This document shows, in pieces, positions 29,103 through 39,204 of a stretch of 64,000 bases of DNA; within the stretch, counting starts at the first letter, position 1, and each line of letters begins with the position of its first letter. Below the pieces are notes generated by a model. That model was not told the DNA's origin. It saw nothing but the letters and a program-made list of their open reading frames with translations, and made no database searches. Location: the NCBI GenBank assembly GCA_009927445.1, contig RFMZ01000191.1:1-64000 (forward strand), written 5' to 3'. The DNA comes from Betaproteobacteria bacterium. GTDB lineage: Bacteria; Pseudomonadota; Gammaproteobacteria; Burkholderiales; Burkholderiaceae. The position numbers and the translations under genes were made by a program.

Positions 29103-30305
29103 GTGACACATTCCTTAACTGGTGTTCGAATTATTGAGCTTGGCCAAATTATCGCTGGAACCTATGGTGGGCAAATATTGTCGGATATGGGCGCAGAGGT
29201 CATTAAAGTTGAAGCGCCGCATGGTGACCTTGGGCGTAATCCATCGGTAGCACCTTATTTAGGCGTTAGTGGATTATTTTTAACATTTAATCGCAATAAA
29301 AAGAGTGTGGTTATTGATTTAAAAAATCCCCAAGGTAGAAATATTTTTTTGGATTTAGTTAAAAGTGCAGACGTGATTGTAGATAATTTTCGACCAGGGG
29401 TAATGCAACGTTTAGGGATTGACTATCCTCAGTTAGTTCAGGTGAATCCTAAAATTATTCACTGTTCGATTACTGGTTTTGGATCCGCTGGCGACTACAA
29501 AGACTATCCTGCTTTAGATATTATTATTCAGGCGATTAGCGGTCATATGGCGATTACCGGTGAGCCTGGTCGTCCACCGGTTCGACTTGGGATTCCGTTA
29601 GCCGATTTAAGTGGTGGGTTGTTTTCTAGTCAAGGGATTCTAGCAGCACTATACGAGCGAGAAAAAACTGGTCAAGGGCAGCATATGGAGTTAGCCATGT
29701 TTGACGCTATGTTGAGCTTACTGACCTATCTTGGCACGATGTGGTTAAGTAATGGCGAGTTACCTAAGCCTCCGGGTTCTGCGCACGAGTACTCAGTGCC
29801 TTGGCAAGCTTTTAAAACAAAAGATTCTTATATCGTGGTCGCAGCTCGTGAAGAGGTTCATTGGAAGAACTTCTGTAAATCCTTAGGATTAACTACGGTT
29901 TTTGACGATGAGCGATTTAAAACGAATGCTTCTCGGGTAGCGCATCGACATGCTTTATTAGCTATTTTAGAACCATTTATCGCTTTAAATTCAACGCAAT
30001 ATTGGATGGATAAATTTCGGGATGACGATGTGCCGGCTAGTCCAGTCAATCATTTTGATGCGGCTTTTGCAGAACCACCGGCGATTCAAAATCAGGCCGT
30101 AGTTGAATACGATCATCCGGTTGTAGGAAAAGTGCGTATGCCGGCTTATCCAGTAAAAATGGGGCATGATCGGCCAGTGATTTCTAATCCTGCCCCTGAA
30201 CTTGGGCAGGATACTAGAACAGTCTTAGCTGAATTATTGTCTTATAGCCAAGAGCAGATTAATGGCTTAAGAACAAGTGGTGCGATTTTTTGTCAGGGGG
30301 AATAA
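29103..30305 (+). CDS. CaiB/BaiF (class III) CoA-transferase
   Basis: 'GVRIIELGQIIAGTYGGQILSDMGAEVIKVEAPHGDLGR', 'FNRNKKSVVIDLKNPQGR', 'DNFRPGVMQRLGIDY'; catalytic Asp region 'LAMFDAMLSLLTY'. Confidence 0.95.
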   Translation: MTHSLTGVRIIELGQIIAGTYGGQILSDMGAEVIKVEAPHGDLGRNPSVAPYLGVSGLFLTFNRNKKSVVIDLKNPQGRNIFLDLVKSADVIVDNFRPGVMQRLGIDYPQLVQVNPKIIHCSITGFGSAGDYKDYPALDIIIQAISGHMAITGEPGRPPVRLGIPLADLSGGLFSSQGILAALYEREKTGQGQHMELAMFDAMLSLLTYLGTMWLSNGELPKPPGSAHEYSVPWQAFKTKDSYIVVAAREEVHWKNFCKSLGLTTVFDDERFKTNASRVAHRHALLAILEPFIALNSTQYWMDKFRDDDVPASPVNHFDAAFAEPPAIQNQAVVEYDHPVVGKVRMPAYPVKMGHDRPVISNPAPELGQDTRTVLAELLSYSQEQINGLRTSGAIFCQGE

Positions 30306-30307
30306 AG

Positions 30308-30757
30308 ATGGTTGGACTATATTGGGAAGAGTGGCAAGTTGGTAAAACATTTGAGAGTGCTGCTAGGACGATTACAGAAACAGACATTGTCAATTTTGCT
30401 GGCATATCCGGTGATTACAATCCATTACACATCAATGAAGAGTATTGCAAAAATACGCAATTTGGAACACGTATTGCGCATGGTCCATTGATTTATGCCA
30501 TTGCCGCGGGGCTATTATTCCAGTTACATTTATATGATGACACATTAATAGCATTTTTAGGATTTGAAAGTTTGAAATTTACCAAACCGACCAAGATTGG
30601 AGATACGATTCACGCCAAGATTACTGTGACGGAGTTAAGTGAAACATCCAAGTCAGACCGGGGCGTGATGAAACGTCAATTACAGGTTATTAATCAGCGC
30701 GGAGAAGTAGTTCAAGAGGGTATTCAAGCTTTTTTAATGAAACGTAAACCAGCATGA
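30308..30757 (+). CDS. MaoC-family (hotdog) dehydratase/hydratase
   Basis: 'ITETDIVNFAGISGDYNPLHINEEYCKNTQFGTRIAHGPLIYAIAAGL' hydratase-2 motif. Confidence 0.92.
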   Translation: MVGLYWEEWQVGKTFESAARTITETDIVNFAGISGDYNPLHINEEYCKNTQFGTRIAHGPLIYAIAAGLLFQLHLYDDTLIAFLGFESLKFTKPTKIGDTIHAKITVTELSETSKSDRGVMKRQLQVINQRGEVVQEGIQAFLMKRKPA

Positions 30758-31647
30758 AAACTCCGAAAATTGGCTTTATTGGCCTAGGGTTAATGGGTGG
30801 GTGGCTAGTAAAGCATTTATTGGCTGCAAAGTATACGGTTCACGCTTTCGATCTTGATCAAGAAAAAATTGCAGCTGTTGCGAAGCACGGGGCAATTCCG
30901 GTATCTGATCTGAGAGATTTACCCGCACTTGTGGATGTCATTATCCTGTCTTTACCCAATTCAAAAATTGTCCGACAAGTCGTTCAAACAGATTTAAATT
31001 TATTTGCCCAATCAAAAAAAGATTTAATCATTTTAGATAGTTCAACTTCTGATCCTGAATTATCGATCGAGTTAGCTCAAGAGCTAGCTAATCGAGGAAT
31101 ACATTTTTTAGACGCATCGATTAGCGGCACGAGTGAAATGTGTGCTATCAAAGATACGATATTTATGGTGGGTGGGCAAGAGTCGATCTATGAGCAATGT
31201 TGTCCTATCTTTGCCGCCATGGCACGCGAGTCAGTTTATATGGGGCCAAGTGGAACTGGCGCAGCAATTAAGTTAGTCGTTAATTTAGTACTGTCGATTA
31301 ATCGGATGGGGATGGCCGAAGGGCTAACCTTAGCGAAAAAAGCTGGCATCGATCAGCTAAAAGCTTTAGAGGTATTAAAAAAATCCGCCGCTTTTTCGAA
31401 GGCGATGGATCAGAAGGGTTATCGGATGGTAAATAGAGATTTTTACCCTCCTATCGGTCACTTAACAACGCACTATAAAGATGTGCAATTAATGGTATCT
31501 TACGCCGCTAGTTTGCATTGTCCAGTCCCGTTAATAAGTCTTAATGCGCAGGCACTGGCCTCTGAGCTAAGTAAAGGTGCAGGTGATCGTGATAGTTCAG
31601 CAGTGATTTGCTTTTATGATGGGTTGATTGCTAAAACGCAGTCCTAA
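30754..31647 (+). CDS. 3-hydroxyisobutyrate dehydrogenase-family NAD(P)-dependent oxidoreductase
   Basis: 'IGFIGLGLMGGWLVKHLLAAKYTVHAFD', 'FLDASISGTSEMCAIKDTIFMVGG', 'GTGAAIKLVVNLVL'; ATGA overlap with upstream gene. Confidence 0.9.
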   Translation: MKTPKIGFIGLGLMGGWLVKHLLAAKYTVHAFDLDQEKIAAVAKHGAIPVSDLRDLPALVDVIILSLPNSKIVRQVVQTDLNLFAQSKKDLIILDSSTSDPELSIELAQELANRGIHFLDASISGTSEMCAIKDTIFMVGGQESIYEQCCPIFAAMARESVYMGPSGTGAAIKLVVNLVLSINRMGMAEGLTLAKKAGIDQLKALEVLKKSAAFSKAMDQKGYRMVNRDFYPPIGHLTTHYKDVQLMVSYAASLHCPVPLISLNAQALASELSKGAGDRDSSAVICFYDGLIAKTQS

Positions 31648-31651
31648 GCTG

Positions 31652-32410
31652 ATGCAATTTTCTGGTGTAATTGTGTTAGTAACAGGGGCTAGTCAGGGTA
31701 TTGGTAAAGAGATTGCCCTCCAATTTGCGCGCGAGGGAGCACATGTTTGTGCGCTCGCCAGAAATAAAATAGACTTAGATGCTTTAGTCGAGAAAATTCG
31801 AGCTACAGGGGGGCATGCAAGTGCCCATGCTGTAGATGTTACACAGGCTGTCTCGATTCGAGCGACTATCAATGAGATTGGCCAGAGATATGCGCATATC
31901 GATATTTTAGTTCATGCGGTGGGTGGTTTTAAGCGTTTATTACCGGTGGATGAAATTACTGAAATAGAATGGGATGAAGTCTTCAATGTAAATCTCAAAT
32001 CGGTTTTTTTATGTACCCAAGCGGTAATTCCCTGGATGAAAATCCGGCCATCAGGGCGAATCATTTTGCTAGGATCAATTGCTGGCGTATCACCTAACCC
32101 GCACGCCAAGTCATACTTACCATATGGCGCAGCAAAGGCAGGGGTTCTTGGCTATACAAAACATTTAGCAAAAGAACTGGGTGGCTTTGGTATTACTGTT
32201 AATGCTGTATCACCAGGCACAACCGCGACTGAACGTGTCATGCAAATTCGGAGTGCAAACGATTTACAAAAATTAGCGGCCGCCAATCCATTGAATCACC
32301 GGATTGAGCCTAGCGATAGTGCGGCTGCTGTTTTATTTTTAGCTTCACCGCAGGCCAAAGGGATTACCGGAGTTAATTTAAATGTTAATGCAGGAAGTGT
32401 CATGCTCTAG
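31652..32410 (+). CDS. short-chain dehydrogenase/reductase
   Basis: TGASQGIG, 'YLPYGAAKAGVLGYTKHLAKEL', C-terminal VNLNVNAGSVML. Confidence 0.9.
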   Translation: MQFSGVIVLVTGASQGIGKEIALQFAREGAHVCALARNKIDLDALVEKIRATGGHASAHAVDVTQAVSIRATINEIGQRYAHIDILVHAVGGFKRLLPVDEITEIEWDEVFNVNLKSVFLCTQAVIPWMKIRPSGRIILLGSIAGVSPNPHAKSYLPYGAAKAGVLGYTKHLAKELGGFGITVNAVSPGTTATERVMQIRSANDLQKLAAANPLNHRIEPSDSAAAVLFLASPQAKGITGVNLNVNAGSVML

Positions 32411-32431
32411 TCAACTAAAGAAGGAGAAAAA

Positions 32432-32896
32432 ATGGAATTAAAAGCAACCTTACAAGTCCTCAATCAAGCGGATTATCCTGGTCGACGAGGCGTCACTGAT
32501 GGACAAACCTATCAACGATTGATTGGTTGGCCTGAGGTAAATGAAACAGACCGAGTACGTCTTGGTAGAGCTACTTATGCGCCGGGTACTTATGAACAGT
32601 TACACTGGCATCCGATTGAGGCATGTTATTACGTGATTGCTGGCAGTGCGACTGTGCGTAATGTTTCTGGGGAAGAGTTTGAGGTGGGGCCAGGATCCAT
32701 GATTTATGCCCCGCCTGGCATCGCTGGGGCACATGAGTGGGAAGTTAAGGAGCATCTAGAAATCCTTGATATTCGGGCTTGTAATGAGACTAATCGTAAG
32801 ATGCAATATACCGTTGATAAGAAGACTATGCGATCATTTATTGATTTAGAGGATATTCACTATCGAGATGCGATTAGTTTTAAATCGCATTATTAA
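32432..32896 (+). CDS. cupin-domain protein
   Basis: 'EQLHWHPIEACYYVIAGSATVRNVSGEEFEVGPGSMIYAPPGIAGAHEW'. Confidence 0.88.
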   Translation: MELKATLQVLNQADYPGRRGVTDGQTYQRLIGWPEVNETDRVRLGRATYAPGTYEQLHWHPIEACYYVIAGSATVRNVSGEEFEVGPGSMIYAPPGIAGAHEWEVKEHLEILDIRACNETNRKMQYTVDKKTMRSFIDLEDIHYRDAISFKSHY

Positions 32897-32993
32897 TAGA
32901 GAATAGATCGGAATTTGGCAAATTTTGGTGAGTTCGCACCAATCAATATAATGAACTATAACGATACTATAACGATAGATAAGGAAAATTTTT

Positions 32994-33569
32994 ATGGAAC
33001 AAACTAAAGGGTATGTTCGCCGGATTGTTACTGGGCATGATGAGCATGGTCAATCCATAGTAACCGAAGATTGTGCTGCACCAGCGGTTCATACGAACCC
33101 TAAACGCGTTGGATTTTATTGTACCAACTTGTGGATTACGCATGAGACCCCGGCTGTCGTGAATAATGGTCCCGACCCAACGACTGGGCCAATGGTGCTA
33201 GAGCCACCTAAAAGTGGTTCCGTAGTTCGGATTATTGAATTTGGCCCTGAAGGTGACTGGACAAAGGAATTGGGCTCAGAAGGAGCAAAAGCTGCCTTTG
33301 GTGCGATGGGGACGGATAAGGCCTCAACCTTTAAGCAGGGTGGTCATCCTTTAATGCACCGTACAGAGTCGGTTGATTATGCTTTGATTTTAGAGGGGGA
33401 GATTTACCTGGTCCTGGATCAAGAAGAGTGCCTCATGCGGCAAGGGGATTTTTTAGTCGAACGTGGGACAAGTCATGCATGGGCAAACCGGTCTGGTAAA
33501 CCCTGTAAGATTTTATTTGTATTAATTGACGGTAAGTTTGATCCTGAATTAGCAAAACATTTTGGATAA
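32994..33569 (+). CDS. cupin-domain protein
   Basis: 'MHRTESVDYALILEGEIYLVLDQEECLMRQGDFLVERGTSHAWANRS'. Confidence 0.88.
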   Translation: MEQTKGYVRRIVTGHDEHGQSIVTEDCAAPAVHTNPKRVGFYCTNLWITHETPAVVNNGPDPTTGPMVLEPPKSGSVVRIIEFGPEGDWTKELGSEGAKAAFGAMGTDKASTFKQGGHPLMHRTESVDYALILEGEIYLVLDQEECLMRQGDFLVERGTSHAWANRSGKPCKILFVLIDGKFDPELAKHFG

Positions 33570-33646
33570 TTTTTGAGTAACGTATATCTGTTCTAATGTG
33601 TCAAGTGATAATCGTTTAAATAGATTTTGCATGGGACTCTAAAAAT

Positions 33647-34003
33647 ATGGGCTCTTACGTTAATAAAAACTTAATTAGTCAAGAATTAGTGATTTATGAA
33701 GCCAGAAATCATTGGCTTTATTTTTTTGCACATCCCATTGCTTACCTATTTAAATCGAATGAATATGTCCTTACGAATAAACGGGTAGTAGTCAAGGAGG
33801 GAATTATCTCTCGTAGAAGTGTTGAGATGAATTTATCAAAAATAGAATCGATTAATGTTGATCAAACAATTTTGGGTCGTATTTTAGGCTATGGAACATT
33901 TACGATTATTGGTTCTGGTGGGACAAGAGAAACATTTTTTTATGTATCAAATCCCTTGAAGATTCGGAGAACTTTTCAAGAAGTAGTCAGTCAAACAGAA
34001 TAG
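33647..34003 (+). CDS. bacterial PH-domain (YdbT/DUF304-like) membrane protein
   Basis: 'EYVLTNKRVVVKEGIISRRSVEMNLSKIESINVDQTILGRILGYGTFTIIGSGGT'. Confidence 0.85.
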   Translation: MGSYVNKNLISQELVIYEARNHWLYFFAHPIAYLFKSNEYVLTNKRVVVKEGIISRRSVEMNLSKIESINVDQTILGRILGYGTFTIIGSGGTRETFFYVSNPLKIRRTFQEVVSQTE

Positions 34004-34009
34004 GAGTTT

Positions 34010-34762
34010 TTGATGGTTCGTAAGCAATTTAAATTGATTTTTATTGGAATTTTTCTTGGGGTGTTTCATTTGCAGGCTGTCGAGTTACAAGTAATGAGTG
34101 CGGGCGCGGTCGAGCCTGGACTTGTATTAGCAGTAGCACAATACACCAAGACTTCAGGTCATCAAGTAAAAATTCGTTTAGGAACAGCCCCACAACTTTC
34201 CAGGTTACTTGCAGATCAACCAGTTGCTGACCTTTTAATTGCACCTGTATCGTTGATTAATGAGCAAATTCACATAGGGACTTTAGTGACTGAAAAAGGC
34301 GTTTTAATTGGGAAAGTTGGCGCTGGTGTGACTGTACGAAAAGCGTTAAAGAGTCCACAAATTTCAACCGTGGAGAGTTTTAAGGCAGCATTATTACAAG
34401 CGGATTCTTTAGTTTATAACCAAGCTTCGACGGGGAATTATTTAGCGAAATTATTTGAAAAGTTAGGCATGAGTGAGCAGTTACAGGGAAAAACCAAACG
34501 ATTTGTCAATGGGGATTTAGTGATGGAACAAGTCATCCATGGAACGGGTAATGAAATTGGTTTTGGGGCTATTACCGAAATTAAGATGTTTGAATCCAAA
34601 GGATTGAAATATGTTGGGCCATTACCACGGGAACTGCAAAACTATACGACTTATTCAGCTGGCGTTATGAAGAGTGCTAAGTATCCCAACGAGGCTAGAG
34701 ATTTTTTAGTATTTTTAGGCGGGAGCGCTAAACCTTTTTTTGAACAAGTTGGCATTGAGTAA
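34010..34762 (+). CDS. ModA-like extracellular solute-binding protein
   Basis: Signal peptide; 'LQVMSAGAVEPGLVLAVAQYTKTSGHQVKIRLGTAPQL', 'YNQASTGNYLAKLFEKLGM', 'GNEIGFGAITEI'. Confidence 0.75.
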   Translation: MMVRKQFKLIFIGIFLGVFHLQAVELQVMSAGAVEPGLVLAVAQYTKTSGHQVKIRLGTAPQLSRLLADQPVADLLIAPVSLINEQIHIGTLVTEKGVLIGKVGAGVTVRKALKSPQISTVESFKAALLQADSLVYNQASTGNYLAKLFEKLGMSEQLQGKTKRFVNGDLVMEQVIHGTGNEIGFGAITEIKMFESKGLKYVGPLPRELQNYTTYSAGVMKSAKYPNEARDFLVFLGGSAKPFFEQVGIE

Positions 34763-34870
34763 CACCTTTAATCCACAGGTTGCCTGAGCAAAGCCCTAAA
34801 GACTGAACTGTCATACGGGGCTTGCTGTTGGTCTGAAGATGAAGAGGATCTCAAATTGATCAATGAGATC

Positions 34871-35365
34871 CTAGTTAGTAACTGTTTGACCGCTATCAGT
34901 CCAAGATGCTACACGGCCAGCACGTAGGGCCTCTTCAGCAGCAAAATTGAGCTCTACTTTAATCCCATTAATAGGCTCTCTTAAAAATAATTGATACAAA
35001 TGCGAATTATGTGCTTTGCGTTCACTAAACTCAATGCCATTTTTTTGAAAGCGCTCTAAGAACTCTTCAATTTTTTCGCAGTTAAAACAAACATGATCAA
35101 TGCGAGCTGAGCCAAGTGCACCCGCACTGTTATCGACGGGTTTGGAATCGTCTGGTGTGCTCAGATAAGCAATTTGATGTTCGGAGTATTTAGCCTTACC
35201 TACATGAATTACATCCTGGTCACCGATATAAAGCCAGTAAACCGGAAATCCGAATTCTGGGTGGTAGCCATCCCGAAAACCCAAGTTTTGGCAAAACCAA
35301 TCTCTAGTACCCTCAGGGTCATGGGTCAAAATCAAAATATGTTCCATAAACTTTAGTCCCATCAC
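34871..35365 (-). CDS. VOC-family (glyoxalase/bleomycin resistance) protein
   Basis: 'MEHILILTHDPEGTRDWFCQNLGFRDG', 'IDHVCFNCEKIEEFLERFQKNGIEF'. Confidence 0.85.
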   Translation of the reverse strand: MMGLKFMEHILILTHDPEGTRDWFCQNLGFRDGYHPEFGFPVYWLYIGDQDVIHVGKAKYSEHQIAYLSTPDDSKPVDNSAGALGSARIDHVCFNCEKIEEFLERFQKNGIEFSERKAHNSHLYQLFLREPINGIKVELNFAAEEALRAGRVASWTDSGQTVTN

Positions 35366-35402
35366 GAATCTCCTTTAATTAATCTTTTTATTTGATGAAG
35401 CA

Positions 35403-35663
35403 TTATTCAATCGCAATAAATCGACCGTCGAGCATTTCAGAAGCAGGCCGAACCCAATGGCTTTGATTAGAAAGGGCCTGATAAACGTATACCTGTTCAA
35501 GGGTTGCCTCGATATTTGCTTGGCAAATAATCTGATAAAGTCCCCCAGTTTTGAGGTGTTGCAGTTTTTGGCCTGGCTGAAAAACGGTCTTATTTTGCAT
35601 GAATGGCTGAATCTTTTTTGAGCTATCCGTAAATATTACCATTTTTCTTTTTATTTTTATCAA
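35403..35663 (-). CDS. DUF1653-like small protein
   Basis: 'GQKLQHLKTGGLYQIICQANIEATLEQVYVYQALSNQSHWVRPASEMLDG' fits the DUF1653 pattern. Confidence 0.55.
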   Translation of the reverse strand: MIKIKRKMVIFTDSSKKIQPFMQNKTVFQPGQKLQHLKTGGLYQIICQANIEATLEQVYVYQALSNQSHWVRPASEMLDGRFIAIE

Positions 35664-35746
35664 TTACTTGATCTGAGCCGTGGAATTAGATTTTCTGGGT
35701 CAGACCAATATTTAATCTAAAATGATTTTTTATTTAAGTAAACTTT

Positions 35747-36784
35747 ATGACACTTCAACATCAAATTATTTCAGAAAAAGACCTCACGCAGTTAGGCATA
35801 GATGCTTTTATTCAATTGGGTTTAAAGCCCAATGATGCCAGAGATGTCGTACAAATCTTAGTACTTGCAGACCTATTTGGTTTATCAACGCATGGTTTGA
35901 GTCGGATTGAATCTTATGGTGAGCGATTACGTATTGGTGGCATAAATCCACAGCCTCAAATTGTTGTTGAACGTATTGCTTCGGCCATGGTTCGAGTGAA
36001 TGGCGACAATGGCGTTGGCCCTTTAGTAGGGATGCGAACGCTGGAGGCGGCTATGGCTGTTGCTAAGGACTGTGGAATTGGTATTGCATTAGCTCGGGGG
36101 AGTAACCATTTTGGACCTATTTCACCCTACGCATTATTAGCTGCTGAGCAAGGTTTTGCAACGATCATCGGTAGTAATGCGACAACAACTATTGCGCCAT
36201 GGGGTGGAACTGATGCACGGTTGGGTAATAGTCCTCTTGGTTTTGGGGTGCCAAATCCTGGTGGGCGACCATTTCTATTAGATATGGCCATGAGTGTTGT
36301 AGCGCGGGCCAAGATTCGTAATGCACTTAAAAGAGGGGAGTCCATTCCCAACACTTGGGGTACAGACGCTATGGGTGTGCCAACGACTGATCCGAAAGCC
36401 GCTTTGGATGGATTCTTATTACCAATTGGTGGGCACAAGGGATACGGTATTGCATTATTAGTCGATTTATTTGCTGGATTATTGTCCAATGCAGCCTATT
36501 TAACCCATATTAAGTCGTGGCAAGACGCGCCTGATGAGCCGCAAAATTTAGGGCACTTTTTTATCCTCATTGATACGAAGGTATTAGGTTCTCCAGAGTG
36601 GCTTGCGCAGCGCATGAATGACTTTGCGAGTATCCTCATGGATAGTCCGCCAATTGATCCAAGTAAGCCGGTTATAGTACCTGGCTCTATTGAATTAGAT
36701 AGAATGGCCCAGCAACGCCAATCAGGTATTGAGATTAGTTTAGAGACGATTAAGCAATTACAAAAATATACGAACGGATCATGA
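35747..36784 (+). CDS. Ldh-family (malate/L-lactate/ureidoglycolate dehydrogenase type) oxidoreductase
   Basis: 'LFGLSTHGLSRIESYGERL', 'ARGSNHFGPISPYALLA', 'LPIGGHKGYGIALLVDLFAGLLSNAAY'. Confidence 0.9.
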   Translation: MTLQHQIISEKDLTQLGIDAFIQLGLKPNDARDVVQILVLADLFGLSTHGLSRIESYGERLRIGGINPQPQIVVERIASAMVRVNGDNGVGPLVGMRTLEAAMAVAKDCGIGIALARGSNHFGPISPYALLAAEQGFATIIGSNATTTIAPWGGTDARLGNSPLGFGVPNPGGRPFLLDMAMSVVARAKIRNALKRGESIPNTWGTDAMGVPTTDPKAALDGFLLPIGGHKGYGIALLVDLFAGLLSNAAYLTHIKSWQDAPDEPQNLGHFFILIDTKVLGSPEWLAQRMNDFASILMDSPPIDPSKPVIVPGSIELDRMAQQRQSGIEISLETIKQLQKYTNGS

Positions 36785-36789
36785 TTATT

Positions 36790-37775
36790 ATGAAAACAAA
36801 GTTATTTCAGGGAGTATTCGTCGGGTTATGGACCTTACTAGTAGGTTTACCATTGTTGGCTAGTGCGCAAAAAACCTATCCAGAAAAAGCATTAGGATGG
36901 TTGTTCCATACGTGGCTGGCGGTGCAGCAGATATTACAGCTAGGCTGATTGCGCAGAGTTTTTCTGAGAGCATGGGTCAATCGGTAGTGGTTGAAAATAA
37001 GCCCGGAGCTAATGGTTCCATTGGGACAGAGCTTGTTGCTAAATCTGCGCCGGATGGGTATACCCTGTTATTGACTGCAAGTGGCCCACTTGTGGTTAAT
37101 CCTAGTATGGGCAAAAAACTTAACTATGACCCTATTAAAGACTTTGCTCCAATTAGCTCGGTCATTAGTTACCAGTACGCTGTTGTGGTGACGGCTACTT
37201 CTCCCTTGCAAAATTTAAATGAGATTGTTTCGGAGGCAAAATTAAAACCAAAACAAATAAGTTATGGCTCTACTGGTATTGGTGGTGGCGGGCACTTAGC
37301 TGGGGAGCTATTTGCTTTAATAGCTGGGGTAGAAATGACGCACGTGCCGTATAAAGGAGCTGCTCCAGCGTTAGCAGATTTATTAGGTGGTCATCTAAGC
37401 TTTACTTTTGAGCCATTAGTAACGGCTGTGCCTTTAATTAAGGCTGGAAAATTAAAGGCCTTTGCTGTTTCAGCGAGTAATCGCAGTAAAGCTTTACCGC
37501 AATTGCCAACGATGCAAGAAGCAGGATTTAAAGGCTTTAACATTGCACAATTTCAAGGATTATTGGCTCCGGCAGGGACTGATCCAGTGATTATTGCGCG
37601 CCTTTACAACGAAGTAGTAAAAGCGCTTAAAGCCCCGGGCACTGTAAAAAGATTAGTCGATGATGGTGGTAATGAAATTATCGGAAGTAGTCCAAAGGAT
37701 TTTTCTACGCAAATACAAAATGAATTAAAGATGTATGCAAAATTATTACAGGATGCCAAAATCCAAGCCGAGTAA
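36790..37775 (+). pseudogene. Bug/TctC-family substrate-binding protein with a 1-nt frameshift near 36891
   Basis: 36790 ATG encodes MKTKLFQGVFVGLWTLLVGLPLLASAQKTYPEKA- (signal peptide + YPEKA), then the frame jumps to 36897 MVVPYVAGGAADITARLIA...; adding one A (gcaTTAGG to gcaATTAGG) restores YPEKAIRMVVPYVAGG. Confidence 0.8.
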
Positions 37776-37802
37776 AACGGGCGGTCATTCTATAGCAGTT
37801 TC

Positions 37803-39197
37803 TTATTGCAGTAAGTTGGTTAACGTTTGAATATCAGTTAATGTGGAGAAATTTTTCACTAGGCTAATCATTTCTTGGGTAGTCGATTTGGAGTACCTTC
37901 GCCCAAGCTCTGTCATTGCCCCAAGCTGATGGTCAAGAGTACTATAGGGTCTAGACGGACTTCCTTTTGGGGCATTTACTTGCGTAAAAAGAGTTTGGCC
38001 ATTTTTGAGTTGCATAGTTAGCTTCGCACTGACTGACTCATTTGTGCTAGTTTTTTCTACATCTGGGTCTAACTGACATTGCACAAGTTCACAAAGTCGC
38101 ATTACTTCTGGATGGTGTAAGCCCTGCTCTACATCATCTACATTAATAACTAATTGTGAGGACGGGGTTGATTTAAAAATACTTAACGCCACACAAAATG
38201 GAGCGCTCATTTGAGCAGATTGAATATCTTTTGGTGAATTGGATGTCAGACGTCCTTGGATTACTTTTGGTATACCCAAAGTAATCGCTATTATTTGACC
38301 ACTTTGAATAGCATGTTCTAAACACAGAGTATTTGCTGCTTCGATAGCGGAAAGAACGCGCGCACTTGTGGCATGTGGCTTAATCGCCACCTCAGTTATT
38401 TGATAGTCCTTTCCAAGACCTTCAAGAGCTTGTAAATTTATTGAATCTGAGTAGGCTCTCGCAAAGCCATCTTGACCTTCAAAAATATCTGTTGGCCCAG
38501 AAAATCCTGAGTGGACTAATAATGCGGCTTTTACACCCGAACTTGCAGCTTGGGCGGCGTGTAGTCTTTTGACGGTTGAGCCAGAATGAAAAAACTGCAC
38601 AAGACCACCAGCAAATGACGCGGCCACCCCTAAAGTTTGGGCAATTTTTAAGGCTTTCTTTGCGGGAGGCTCTTCATTAAATAATAGGCTTGCGGCAGTA
38701 AGGGCAGAACCTAGAACGCCAATGGTTGAAGTACTTTGAAAGCCACGTTTAAAATGGCTGGGCTGGATACACAGTCCTAATCGAATCATTGTTTCATAGC
38801 CGGCAATAATCGCAGGTAGTAACACATGGCCACTAAGTTTTCGACTATGACCAATTGCTAGAGCACTTGAAAAGATAATACAACCGGGGTGTAGCATAGC
38901 GCCAACATGAACATCGTCTGCATCGATACTTCCAGCGTAAATAGCGTTGATGAAGGCGGCGCTAACAACATCATAGGATTTTTTGGAAAAGAGGATGGGA
39001 GCTGGGCCTAAAGCAGCTGTTTGAAGCGCATATTGTTGCGCCCAGCTACTCCAAGGCATTCGTTGGCCAACCGATGCCACCCGCAAATAATCTAAAAAGA
39101 GATCTGTACTTAATTCAGTAATTGATTTTGGGATATCTTCAGCAGATATTTTTGCTGCAAACTCTGACAAAAACATCGTAGTTTGAGAATAATTCAA
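37803..39197 (-). CDS. MmgE/PrpD-family protein
   Basis: 'DADDVHVGAMLHPGCIIFSSALAIG', 'HSGSTVKRLHAAQAASSGVKAALLVHSGFSGP', 'KPHATSARVLSAIEA'. Confidence 0.88.
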   Translation of the reverse strand: MNYSQTTMFLSEFAAKISAEDIPKSITELSTDLFLDYLRVASVGQRMPWSSWAQQYALQTAALGPAPILFSKKSYDVVSAAFINAIYAGSIDADDVHVGAMLHPGCIIFSSALAIGHSRKLSGHVLLPAIIAGYETMIRLGLCIQPSHFKRGFQSTSTIGVLGSALTAASLLFNEEPPAKKALKIAQTLGVAASFAGGLVQFFHSGSTVKRLHAAQAASSGVKAALLVHSGFSGPTDIFEGQDGFARAYSDSINLQALEGLGKDYQITEVAIKPHATSARVLSAIEAANTLCLEHAIQSGQIIAITLGIPKVIQGRLTSNSPKDIQSAQMSAPFCVALSIFKSTPSSQLVINVDDVEQGLHHPEVMRLCELVQCQLDPDVEKTSTNESVSAKLTMQLKNGQTLFTQVNAPKGSPSRPYSTLDHQLGAMTELGRRYSKSTTQEMISLVKNFSTLTDIQTLTNLLQ

Positions 39198-39204
39198 AGT
39201 GGCT

